Below are positions 5,644-13,766 of a stretch of 17,155 nucleotides of DNA, piece after piece. The position numbers and the translations under genes are program-made. Each line of letters begins with the position of its first letter. Positions within the stretch are counted from its first letter, which is position 1. The stretch comes from an uncultured Burkholderiales bacterium. Its GTDB lineage: Bacteria; Pseudomonadota; Gammaproteobacteria; Burkholderiales; Burkholderiaceae. The notes beneath the pieces are model-generated. The model was not told the origin of the DNA. It saw nothing but the letters and a program-made list of their open reading frames with translations, and searched no databases. Where the stretch lies: contig CALBEV010000033.1 of assembly GCA_937891045.1 (NCBI GenBank), positions 1 through 17,155 on the forward strand. Direction: 5' to 3'.

Positions 5644-6649
5644 TTCATGGCTCACTCTCAGCCGCGAAGATCAAGCTGAAGCTTTCGAAGTTGCGTCAGC
5701 TCAGACCGGCCGCCCTCCTCACCTTCTGGAAAAAGACATCTGGGTGGTATGGACACTGTCTGCCATTTACGAGTCAGCCCTTGCGGAAAAATTGACTTTC
5801 AAAGGTTGCACCTCTTTGTCCAAGGTCTACAAAATCATCGACCGTTTCTCAGAAGACATTGATCTGACCTGCGATATACGCGAGGTGGTTCCAGAACTTT
5901 TGCGGGACGGCAATCCGATACCTGCCTCACCCAGTCAAGCAAAAAAAATCACCGCCCGGGTTCGTGAACGATTACCGCAATGGATTGAGAGCGAAGTGGT
6001 TCCGATTCTGCTTTCAGCCTTGCAACGAGATGGGGTGCAGGCCAATTTGTCACTTGCTGGCAATGAAAATGAAAAGCTGATCTTGGCCTACAAGCCCATC
6101 AAGGTAGGCACCGGCTATACGGCATCCACCATTCAGCTTGAGTTTGGTGGGCGTGCCACAGGTGAGCCTCACCAGCGTCATGCCGTCACCTGTGACATGG
6201 CACCGACAATCAATGAAATTGTGTTCCCAACGGCACAGCCTTTGGTAATGGATGCTGAACGTACTTTCTGGGAAAAAGCCACAGCAGCGCATGTGTACTG
6301 CCGCCAGAGTCGATTGCGTGGTCAGCGATATTCACGGCATTGGTACGACATGGCTGCCATGGCCAACTCGGGGCATGCCCAAGCTGCGATCGCTAACCGT
6401 GAACTTGCATATGCAGTAGCCAAACATAAGTCCATGTTCTTTGCAGAAAAAGATGTCAACAAAAACTCGATTGACTACAAGGCCGCCATCAGCACTGATA
6501 TTCAGATCGTCCCGGTTGGCAGGGCTCTAGCAGCCCTTGAGAAAGACTACGTTGCCATGCTTGAAGATGGGCTGCTTTCAACGCATCAACCAAGCTTTGC
6601 TGAGGTCATCACACAGTGCTTGGAATTGCAAAACACGATCAATAAATGA
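5636..6649 (+). CDS. abiEii: AbiEii/AbiGii-family nucleotidyltransferase toxin
   Basis: AbiEii toxins are DNA-polymerase-beta-fold nucleotidyltransferases; the related MenT toxins block tRNA charging by adding nucleotides to the 3' end. The 337 residues contain the NTase core: LEKDIWVVWTL (31-41), then KGCTSLSKVYKIIDRFSEDID, in which T59-S60 and the D74-x-D76 pair are the nucleotide- and metal-binding residues. Later conserved stretches are IQLEFGGRA, PLVMDAERTFWEKATAAH and SRHWYDMAAM. Most relatives have GGTSL where this has GCTSL. The start is a TTG inside the abiEi 3' end, with GAGGTGG just upstream, and MADSWLTLS fits the family N-terminus. The stop codon is one base before repeat copy 2. 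No internal damage is seen. Confidence 0.87.
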   Translation: MADSWLTLSREDQAEAFEVASAQTGRPPHLLEKDIWVVWTLSAIYESALAEKLTFKGCTSLSKVYKIIDRFSEDIDLTCDIREVVPELLRDGNPIPASPSQAKKITARVRERLPQWIESEVVPILLSALQRDGVQANLSLAGNENEKLILAYKPIKVGTGYTASTIQLEFGGRATGEPHQRHAVTCDMAPTINEIVFPTAQPLVMDAERTFWEKATAAHVYCRQSRLRGQRYSRHWYDMAAMANSGHAQAAIANRELAYAVAKHKSMFFAEKDVNKNSIDYKAAISTDIQIVPVGRALAALEKDYVAMLEDGLLSTHQPSFAEVITQCLELQNTINK

Positions 6650-6650
6650 G

Positions 6651-6838
6651 TCAAGTGCAGATCAGTCCAAGCCCTGCGTTTGAAATTCTTGATTTCCGCT
6701 GACTGTTGAAGTAGCGTCATCGCTTCTTGGCGCATCGTCAAATTGACTACTCAATTGAAAATATTCAATAAAATCATATACTTATATAAATTAATGTTCA
6801 AAATCTGCTGGTTTTTATTCAACACTCGGGCGGAATCG
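6651..6838 (+). repeat. TA-cassette repeat, copy 2 (full length)
   Basis: The first 50 bases equal copy 1. Bases 6661-6838 align without gaps to 7791-7968 with 29 mismatches in 178 (about 84% identity, hand count). The core (about 6751-6780) is AT-rich and nearly unchanged between copies. TGTTGAA (6704-6710) and TTCAACA (6818-6824) bound the right-hand two-thirds. The copy starts immediately after abiEii and precedes the dinJ-like gene, so it is the junction between two TA modules. Confidence 0.93.
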
Positions 6839-6896
6839 AATCGACGGTCGATTCAAGTGACGTCTTGAATTTTCCGTAGGCTGGCTCATGCCAGCC
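6838..6896. repeat. Cluster of three palindromes between repeat copy 2 and the antitoxin gene
   Basis: Three inverted repeats follow each other: GAATCGAC-g-GTCGATTC (6838-6854), ATTCAAG-6-CTTGAAT (6851-6870) and GGCTGGC-tcat-GCCAGCC (6879-6896). The last could fold in RNA as a stable hairpin but has no T-run. The cluster begins where the copy 2/copy 3 similarity stops. The function is unknown; protein-binding sites or an abiE operon transcript end are possible. Confidence 0.55.
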
Positions 6897-6935
6897 ACTC
6901 TGCCAGGTCGTTTGAAAAAGCTCATTCGCGATGGT

Positions 6936-6967
6936 TTCACGCCAACGCCTTTCGAAATACAATGTAT
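6936..6967 (+). promoter_or_regulatory. Promoter and candidate operator of the dinJ-yafQ-like operon
   Basis: TTCACG (6936-6941), a 16-base spacer and TACAAT (6958-6963) make a plausible sigma70 promoter. The -10 box lies inside the perfect palindrome ATACA-a-TGTAT (6957-6967). RelB/DinJ antitoxins autorepress, so an operator over the -10 box is expected. The core TACA-N-TGTA is the same as that before brnT. Confidence 0.5.
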
Positions 6968-6994
6968 CTCAATTCATAGCAAAAGGAGTACACC

Positions 6995-7276
6995 ATGGCA
7001 GCCACCACCACAATGGTTCACGTGCGCATAGATCAAGATATCAAAGACCAAGCGACAGAAACGCTGAACGCCATGGGCCTGAGCATCTCAGAAGCTGTGC
7101 GCGTATTTCTCACGCGAGTTGTTGCCGACAAAGAATTACCCTTCGCACTCAGGGCCCCCAACAGCGCCAGTCGTTTGGCCATGCTTGAAGCCAATCAAAT
7201 CATTCAAAGCCGCCGCGCCCGCTTCGCAACCGCTGACGAGTTATTGAATGGCCTCGAAAAAACCAGCCTCGAGTAA
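6995..7276 (+). CDS. RelB/DinJ-family antitoxin
   Basis: This 93-residue antitoxin pairs with the YafQ-like toxin that follows. The N-terminal ribbon-helix-helix is clear: MVHVRIDQDIKDQATETLNA, then MGLSISEAVRVFLTRVV, closely following DinJ. The remainder, from about ELPFALRAPNSASRLAMLEA to the end, is the toxin-wrapping region. A strong AAGGAG site lies 6 bases before the ATG. The stop overlaps the toxin gene by 29 bases, so expression is coupled. The gene is complete and looks functional. It should repress its own promoter at the ATACAaTGTAT palindrome. The pair lies between repeat copies 2 and 3. Confidence 0.9.
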   Translation: MAATTTMVHVRIDQDIKDQATETLNAMGLSISEAVRVFLTRVVADKELPFALRAPNSASRLAMLEANQIIQSRRARFATADELLNGLEKTSLE

Positions 7277-7577
7277 GCGGGCAAACCTGCCACGTGCTTC
7301 GGACTTCACCCGAGAGTTCCTGAAAGACTGGCAACGCCTGTCCCACTCCGGCAGGTATGACATGAATCGCCTCAAGGAGGCGCTGCTCCTCCTCATTTCT
7401 AACAACGGCCCTTTAACGCCTGAATGGCTAGACCACCCCTTGACAGGGGATTGGGTTGGGCACCGCGAATGTCATATTGGCGGCGATTTCCTGTTGATTT
7501 ACAGACTCGATAACGCTGGCAAAACCAGCTTGGTTGTGTTCGTGCGCAGCGGCACGCACGCCGAACTATTTAGCTGA
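7248..7577 (+). CDS. YafQ-family mRNA interferase toxin
   Basis: YafQ toxins are RelE-fold ribonucleases that cut mRNA in the ribosome at in-frame codons. In the 109 residues the active-site set of E. coli YafQ can be matched: His63 in LDHPL, His76 in RECHI, Asp80 in GGDFLLIY and His104 in RSGTHAELF. The residue corresponding to E. coli Asp61 is Glu74, a conservative change common in the family. The helical N-terminus (SDFTREFLKDWQRL) is typical; the first 15 residues (MASKKPASSKRANLP) are a basic extension longer than in E. coli, so translation could begin slightly later. The start lies inside the antitoxin gene. It appears intact. Confidence 0.88.
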   Translation: MASKKPASSKRANLPRASDFTREFLKDWQRLSHSGRYDMNRLKEALLLLISNNGPLTPEWLDHPLTGDWVGHRECHIGGDFLLIYRLDNAGKTSLVVFVRSGTHAELFS

Positions 7578-7710
7578 CAGCGCTGGGCATCAGCAGTTTG
7601 AACTGGTTGCGCGAGCTCTCGAATGCGTCAGCAAGGCCTCGCTGGGGGCGGTAATCGTCCCTGAGAACCAAAGGTCTGAAAAGCAGCATTTTTTCCAATG
7701 GAAGAGGCTC

Positions 7711-7785
7711 TATATCAAGAGTTCAACATTGAGCGACAGCCGGGTCATCGATGCGGTCAAGCGCGTTGAGGCTGGCAGGTTGCAG
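7711..7785 (+). pseudogene. Probable IS3-family OrfA N-terminal remnant
   Basis: The frame reads YIKSSTLSDSRVIDAVKRVE followed by AGRLQ. This resembles the opening of IS3-family OrfA proteins (typically MKKSRFSDSQI, then a KEAEAG-type segment), which begin a helix-turn-helix. Only about 25 codons match and there is no ATG at the expected place. The match ends exactly where repeat copy 3 begins. If real, a transposon inserted here and was later deleted. The preceding 7578-7710 shows nothing I recognise. Confidence 0.4.
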
Positions 7786-7789
7786 GGGA

Positions 7790-7968
7790 GATCAGTGCGA
7801 GCCATGCGTCTGAAATTTTTGATTTCGGCTTAGTGTTGAAGTGGCGTCACCGCTTCTTCGTGCATCGTCAGATTGACTGCTCAATTGAAAATATTAAATA
7901 AAATCATATATTTACAGTAACTGATGTTCAAAATCTGACCGTTTACATTCAACACTCAAGTGGAATCG
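7790..7968 (+). repeat. TA-cassette repeat, copy 3 (full length)
   Basis: This copy aligns ungapped to 6660-6838. Its symmetry is the clearest of the three: AGTGTTGAA (7832-7840) and TTCAACACT (7948-7956) are perfect 9-bp inverted ends of a 125-bp segment. GTCAGATT (7867-7874) and AATCTGAC (7932-7939) form an 8-bp inner pair around an AT-rich core. CAAGTG/CACTTG follows at 7957-7975. It separates the dinJ-yafQ module from the groESL control region. Confidence 0.93.
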
Positions 7969-8017
7969 GCACTTGTTTATCTTCAAGCATGGCAACCAGG
8001 TTTTTTAACCTCCCGCC

Positions 8018-8046
8018 CTTGAAACCCCGGCTTTTACCCTTATCAT
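8018..8046 (+). promoter_or_regulatory. groESL promoter
   Basis: CTTGAAA (8018-8024) is a perfect sigma32-type -35. With TATCAT (8041-8046) it also forms a sigma70 promoter: TTGAAA, a 16-base spacer, then TATCAT. The alternative sigma32 -10 would be CCCTTATC (8037-8044) after 12 bases. The two may coincide. Confidence 0.65.
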
Positions 8047-8072
8047 TAGCAGTCACGGTCTGCGAGTGCTAA
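8046..8072. promoter_or_regulatory. CIRCE operator (HrcA-binding site) of groESL
   Basis: TTAGCAGTC-N9-GAGTGCTAA matches the CIRCE consensus TTAGCACTC-N9-GAGTGCTAA with a single mismatch in the left arm and exact spacing. It lies over the expected transcription start, where the HrcA repressor would block the operon until heat or misfolded protein titrates GroEL. Confidence 0.92.
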
Positions 8073-8143
8073 CAGCTCCAAACCTTGTGTCGTTAAAAGC
8101 ACTTTGGTGCATTTCTTATTCAACGTTTCCATCAGGAGAACCC

Positions 8144-8434
8144 ATGAAACTTCGTCCTTTGCACGATCGCGTGATCGTCAAACGCATCGAAAGCGAAACC
8201 AAAACCGCTTCCGGCATCGTCATCCCCGACAACGCCGCTGAAAAGCCCGATCAAGGTGAAATCCTGGCCGTCGGCCCCGGCAAAGCCAATGACAAAGGCG
8301 ACGTCAAGCCTTTGGGCGTGAAAGTCGGCGACCGCGTGTTGTTCGGCAAGTACAGCGGCCAAACCGTCAAAGTGGACGGCGACGAATTGCTGGTCATGAA
8401 AGAAGAAGACCTCTTCGCAGTTGTCGAGAAGTAA
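8144..8434 (+). CDS. groES: Co-chaperonin GroES
   Basis: GroES forms the heptameric lid of the GroEL folding chamber. The 96 residues match the family throughout: [20 protein letters not shown] at the N-terminus, [19 protein letters not shown] covering the mobile loop, [12 protein letters not shown], and the ending DLFAVVEK. The ATG at 8144 is preceded by AGGAG with 5 bases between, and upstream in-frame codons are not family sequence, so the longer frame from 8066 is rejected. It is the first gene of the groESL operon, controlled by the CTTGAAA promoter and CIRCE site. A short hairpin (AATTGC-6-GCAATT, 8433-8450) overlaps its stop codon and leads into the 57-base gap before groEL. Confidence 0.98.
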   Translation: MKLRPLHDRVIVKRIESETKTASGIVIPDNAAEKPDQGEILAVGPGKANDKGDVKPLGVKVGDRVLFGKYSGQTVKVDGDELLVMKEEDLFAVVEK

Positions 8435-8476
8435 TTGCTACTGTGCAATTTGTCCCCAACATTTTTTTATTGATAG

Positions 8477-10144
<1,668 letters not shown>

Positions 10145-10157
10145 TAGCTCCTGGCGT

Positions 10158-10179
10158 CGTTGTGAATGCGTTCACAACG
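10158..10179 (+). other. Hairpin in the groEL 3' untranslated region
   Basis: CGTTGTGAA-tgcg-TTCACAACG is a perfect 9-bp stem 13 bases after the groEL stop and just before the terminator. It may protect the transcript from 3' exonucleases. It has no T-tract of its own. Confidence 0.5.
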
Positions 10180-10187
10180 CCCTGATT

Positions 10188-10221
10188 AAAACCCCCGCGA
10201 AGCGATTTGCGGGGGTTTTTT
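10188..10221 (+). terminator. Rho-independent terminator of groESL
   Basis: AAAACCCCCGC pairs perfectly with GCGGGGGTTTT over 11 bp with a 10-base loop, and the T-run continues past the stem. It is a textbook intrinsic terminator 43 bases after groEL. The A-run on the left side could also let it work on the minus strand. Confidence 0.93.
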
Positions 10222-10597
10222 ATTGGAAATGAATACTTTGCATGTGGTTAATTTGCCAAATTACACAAAATTAAAACTATAAAGTGGTGGTTTTGGTTGG
10301 ATTTTGAGTATTATTTGAACACTTTTCAGCTCATGTTTGTTTCAAATGCGCTCTATCGTGTTACAAGAAATCCGGTCATTCCCAGTGCAAGTGCGGCCCG
10401 CAGCCGCCAGCGCCTGGGCGCAGCCTTCGGGTTTCCGGCGCATGGGCGCAACACACGCCTACTTTGGTGGCCAGCCCGAGGGGCCGCGCCGGGTCAAGCA
10501 CCCACCAGTGCGGTTTGACAAAGGCATAGCGGTAGACCAACTGGCCTGAACCGCAGAACCTACCCCCAACCCATTCAAGCCAGAAGCGCCGCTGGTT
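10222..10597. other. Stretch without a recognised gene
   Basis: This 376-base gap lies between the groESL terminator and the end of the transaldolase gene. The left part (to about 10370) is AT-rich. From about 10385 to 10530 it becomes sharply GC-rich. Short frames on both strands (up to about 70 codons) show no domain and no good ribosome-binding site. One minus-strand frame contains YRYAFVKPHWWVLDPARP, but nothing I can place. The GC-rich block could be a dispersed intergenic repeat or gene debris. Confidence 0.4.
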
Positions 10598-11542
10598 TCA
10601 AGCTTGCATCAACACTTCCAGCTTTTTCACATCCGCACAAAACGCCCGAATGCCTTCGGCCAGTTTGTCGCTGGCCATGGCGTCTTCATTCAGCGCCAAG
10701 CGAAATTGCGCCTCGTTCAAATGCACATTGGGCAAGTCCATGGCGCGGGCGGCATCTGCGCTCAAGGCTGGCGGCACCGGGCTGCTGCTGGCTTGCAGCT
10801 GCGCCAACAACTCGGGGCTGATGGTGAGCAAATCACAGCCGGCCAGCGCCACGATCTGCCCCACGTTGCGAAAGCTCGCGCCCATCACCTCGGTGGCGAT
10901 GCCGTGTTTTTTGAAGTGGTTGTAAATGTGGCGCACGCTTTTCACGCCCGGGTCGTTGGCCCCAGCGTTGGCCGCTTCGTCCCACTGCGGGCCGGCGGTT
11001 TTTTTGTACCAATCGTAAATGCGGCCCACAAACGGTGAGATGAGCGTGACGCCCGCTTGGCCGCAAGCCACCGCTTGGGCGAACGCGAACAACAAGGTGA
11101 GGTTGGTGTGGATGCCTTCTTGTTCCAGCACAGCTGCGGCTTGAATGCCTTCCCAGGTGGCGGCGATTTTGATGAGCACACGCTCGGGGCCCACACCTTG
11201 CGCTTGGTACAGCGCCATGATGCGCCGCGCACGGGCCACGGTAGCGTCTTTGTCAAAGCTCAAACGCGCATCCACTTCGGTGGACACACGCCCCGGAATG
11301 TGCTTCAAGATGTTGCAACCAAAGCGCACCAGCAGGTGGTCCATTTGTTCGTCCACCGCCGCGCCCGGGTGTTGTTGCAAGGTCTCTTGCAACAAAGCGC
11401 GGTACTCGGGCATGAGCACGGCTTTCAAAATCAAGGATGGATTCGTGGTCGCGTCTTGCGGCTGGTACTGGCTGATTTGTTGGAAATCACCGGTGTCGGC
11501 CACCACGGTGGTGCATTGTTTAAGGGCATCAAGTTGGTTCAT
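10598..11542 (-). CDS. tal: Transaldolase
   Basis: Transaldolase moves a three-carbon dihydroxyacetone unit between sugar phosphates in the non-oxidative pentose phosphate pathway. The 314 residues match the TalB-type subfamily (about 317 in E. coli): VVADTGDF near the N-terminus, the [12 protein letters not shown] signature at 30-41, the Schiff-base lysine Lys125 in [16 protein letters not shown], and later [16 protein letters not shown] and [12 protein letters not shown]. The frame stays open 64 codons upstream, but the family begins at [11 protein letters not shown], so the ATG at 11542 was chosen. The ribosome-binding site is weak. It is divergent from the SDR gene, with 95 bp between the two starts, and stands alone as an operon. 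Confidence 0.96.
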   Translation of the reverse strand: MNQLDALKQCTTVVADTGDFQQISQYQPQDATTNPSLILKAVLMPEYRALLQETLQQHPGAAVDEQMDHLLVRFGCNILKHIPGRVSTEVDARLSFDKDATVARARRIMALYQAQGVGPERVLIKIAATWEGIQAAAVLEQEGIHTNLTLLFAFAQAVACGQAGVTLISPFVGRIYDWYKKTAGPQWDEAANAGANDPGVKSVRHIYNHFKKHGIATEVMGASFRNVGQIVALAGCDLLTISPELLAQLQASSSPVPPALSADAARAMDLPNVHLNEAQFRLALNEDAMASDKLAEGIRAFCADVKKLEVLMQA

Positions 11543-11637
11543 CAAGCCATTATCTCTGTGCCTGCGCGGCGCTTGACGCCCAACGCAAGCAAGGCAGCCC
11601 ACGCCAAAGCGCATGGCTTTCAAGCTACAGTCCATGC

Positions 11638-12531
11638 ATGACTTCAGTTCTTGTATTAGGTGGCTCTGGTTTTGTTGGACGGCATGTGTGCGAAGCGCTG
11701 AACCGCGCGGGTGTGAACGTGACGGTGCCAACACGGCGCTTGCCTGCGCGTTCGGTGCAAATGCTGCCCATGGTGAGCGTGGTGCAAGCCGATGTGCACG
11801 ACCCGCAACAGCTGGCTGCGCTGGTGCGCGGCCATGACGCGGTGGTGAATTTGGTGGCCATTCTGCATGGCAACCGTGCCGCGTTTGAACAAGTGCATGT
11901 GGTGTTGGCCCGCAGCTTGGCGCAGGCCTGCATCGACGAGGGCGTGAAACGCTTGGTGCATGTGAGCGCCTTGGGTGCGGATTTGCACGGCCCCTCCATC
12001 TACCAGCGCAGCAAAGCGCAAGGCGAGGCCGCGTTGCAAACCGGTGTGGTGCATGGCCTGCAGCTCACGGTGCTGCGCCCCAGCGTCATCTTTGGCGAAG
12101 ACGATGCCTTCATGAATTTGTTTGCCAAGCTGCAAGCCATCGCGCCGGTGGTGCCACTGGCAGGTGCGGCCACGCGCTTTCAACCAGTGTGGGTGCAAGA
12201 CGTGGCGCAGGCCATCGTGCAGAGTTTGAATCAACGCCACAGCATCGGTCAGGTGTATGAATTGGTGGGGCCGCAGGTGTTCACGCTGCAACAACTGGTG
12301 GAACAAGCCGGTGCTTGGTCGGGCCATGTGCGCTGGGTGTTTGGCTTGCCACACCCTGTGGCTTATGTGCAAGCTTTGTTGATGGAACTGATGCCGGGTC
12401 CGCCCCTCATGAGCCGCGACAACTTGGCGTCCATGCAATCGGACAACGTCGCCAGTGGCCACCTGCCCGGTTTGCGCGAACTCGGTGTGGCACACGCCAC
12501 CTCCTTGGCCGCCATTTTTCCCGCGCCATGA
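11638..12531 (+). CDS. NAD(P)-binding SDR protein, complex I NDUFA9-like
   Basis: This is an extended/atypical short-chain dehydrogenase-type protein related to the NDUFA9 accessory subunit of complex I. The 297 residues start with a Rossmann fold: [18 protein letters not shown], with the G-G-x-G-x-x-G loop at 8-14. ADVHD marks the adenine-pocket region and VNLVAILHG the fourth strand. Y122-x3-K126 (YQRSK) sits at the SDR catalytic position. [18 protein letters not shown] and [10 protein letters not shown] are typical of the NDUFA9-like group. Bacterial members are often annotated as complex I NDUFA9-subunit family proteins; their substrate is not established. The stop overlaps the cca start (ATGA), so the two form an operon. 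No membrane segment is obvious. Confidence 0.88.
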   Translation: MTSVLVLGGSGFVGRHVCEALNRAGVNVTVPTRRLPARSVQMLPMVSVVQADVHDPQQLAALVRGHDAVVNLVAILHGNRAAFEQVHVVLARSLAQACIDEGVKRLVHVSALGADLHGPSIYQRSKAQGEAALQTGVVHGLQLTVLRPSVIFGEDDAFMNLFAKLQAIAPVVPLAGAATRFQPVWVQDVAQAIVQSLNQRHSIGQVYELVGPQVFTLQQLVEQAGAWSGHVRWVFGLPHPVAYVQALLMELMPGPPLMSRDNLASMQSDNVASGHLPGLRELGVAHATSLAAIFPAP

Positions 12532-13760
12532 GCATGCAATTATTTTTGGTTGGTGGTGCCGTGCGCGATGCCCTGCTGGGCATCAACGGCTCTGATCGCG
12601 ATTGGGTGGTGGTGGGCAGCACGCCCGAAGAGATGGTGGCCAAAGGCTTCACACCGGTGGGCAAAGACTTCCCCGTGTTCTTGCACCCCACGACCCGCGA
12701 GGAGTACGCGCTGGCACGCACCGAGCGCAAAACCGCGCCCGGCTACAAAGGCTTTGTGGTGCATGCCGCACCCGACGTGAGCTTGGAACAAGATTTGGCG
12801 CGGCGCGACCTGACGATCAACGCCATCGCGCGTGACGCCGACAAAAACCTGATCGACCCCTACAACGGCCAACAGGATCTGCAAGCGCAAATCTTTCGCC
12901 ATGTGACCGATGCGTTTCGCGAAGACCCGGTGCGCATCTTGCGCGTGGCGCGGTTGGCGGCCCGCTTTCCGCAGTTTCGTGTGGCGCCTGAAACCCAAAG
13001 CTTGATGCAAGACATGGTGCAAGCCGGTGAGGTGGACGCCTTGGTGCGCGAACGCGTGTGGCAAGAACTCGCCAAAGGCTTGATGGCCGCGCAACCATCG
13101 CGCATGTTGCAGGTGCTGCGCGACTGCGGCGCTTTGCAGCGTTTGCTGCCCGAGGTGGATCGTTTGTATGGTGTGCCGCAACCGATTGAACACCACCCCG
13201 AGGTGGACACGGGCATTCATGTGGAAATGGTCCTGGATGAATGCGCTCGCATGAACGCTGGTTTGGAGGTGCGTTTTGCCGCGCTCTGCCACGACCTGGG
13301 CAAGGGCAACACGCATCCCACGGCTTTGCCTCGGCATATCGGCCATGAAGGCCGCAGCGTCAAACTTTTGCGGGCTGTGTGTGAACGTTTGCGCGTGCCG
13401 CAAGCTTACAAAGAACTGGCCGAGGTGGTGGCGCAAGAGCACGGCCATATCCACGGCAGTTTAGGCTTGAGTGCTGAAGCGGTGTTGCGCTTGCTGCTGC
13501 GCTGTGATGCGCTGCGCCGACCCGAACGCTTTGCCTTGGCTTTGCAAGCCTGTGAAGCCGATGCACGAGGCAGAACAGGTCTGCAAGACCGGGCTTATCC
13601 GCAAGCCGCACGTTTGCATGCCTTGATGCAAGCGGCCTTGTCGGTGGACACCGCCACCCTGTCAGACGCCGCCATGCAACAAGGCTTGAAAGGTGTGCAA
13701 GTGGGTCAGCAGATTGACGCAGCCCGTGTGCAAGCCCTCAAAGCCGCCATGGCCGTTTAA
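12528..13760 (+). CDS. cca: Multifunctional CCA protein (tRNA nucleotidyltransferase)
   Basis: This enzyme adds or repairs the 3'-CCA end of tRNA without a template. The E. coli-type version also carries an HD-domain phosphohydrolase. The 410 residues are close to E. coli Cca (412). The class II NTase head shows LVGGAVRDALLG (7-18) and the metal-binding pair D23/D25 in SDRDWVVVG. Then come RRDLTINAIARD (92-103) and EDPVRILRVARLAARF (132-147), the nucleotide-selection region. The HD domain has HDLGKG, with His255-Asp256, at the same positions as in E. coli. The ATG at 12528 overlaps the upstream stop by 4 bases; an in-frame ATG follows two codons later. It converges on the NodT-like gene with a 6-base gap and no visible terminator. 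Confidence 0.97.
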   Translation: MSMQLFLVGGAVRDALLGINGSDRDWVVVGSTPEEMVAKGFTPVGKDFPVFLHPTTREEYALARTERKTAPGYKGFVVHAAPDVSLEQDLARRDLTINAIARDADKNLIDPYNGQQDLQAQIFRHVTDAFREDPVRILRVARLAARFPQFRVAPETQSLMQDMVQAGEVDALVRERVWQELAKGLMAAQPSRMLQVLRDCGALQRLLPEVDRLYGVPQPIEHHPEVDTGIHVEMVLDECARMNAGLEVRFAALCHDLGKGNTHPTALPRHIGHEGRSVKLLRAVCERLRVPQAYKELAEVVAQEHGHIHGSLGLSAEAVLRLLLRCDALRRPERFALALQACEADARGRTGLQDRAYPQAARLHALMQAALSVDTATLSDAAMQQGLKGVQVGQQIDAARVQALKAAMAV

Positions 13761-13766
13761 AACGCC

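Noticed and set aside
7534..7833. 99-codon frame overlapping the end of the YafQ-like gene
   Set aside because: It starts out of frame inside the toxin gene and ends inside repeat copy 3. Only the 7711-7785 segment resembles a known protein, and that is reported as a possible remnant.
6651..7968. Repeats as integron attC sites
   Set aside because: attC sites begin with RYYYAAC and end with GTTRRRY. Here the arms run GTTGAA first and TTCAAC last, the opposite polarity on either strand, and no integrase gene is in the window.
4897..7968. Repeats as a CRISPR array
   Set aside because: There are only three copies, 1.1-1.8 kb apart, with genes rather than short unique spacers between them. No cas gene is present.
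8066..8143. 26-codon extension of GroES
   Set aside because: It would start inside the CIRCE operator; the ATG at 8144 has AGGAG in place and matches the universal GroES N-terminus.
11543..11734. 64-codon N-terminal extension of transaldolase
   Set aside because: The extension is not family sequence, would overlap the divergent SDR gene, and the family start MNQLDAL is at 11542.
11656..12495. Long minus-strand frame opposite the SDR gene (279 codons), and similar long frames opposite groEL and cca
   Set aside because: These are shadows of GC-biased coding sequence: His/Gln-rich translations without domains, lying wholly antisense to confident genes.
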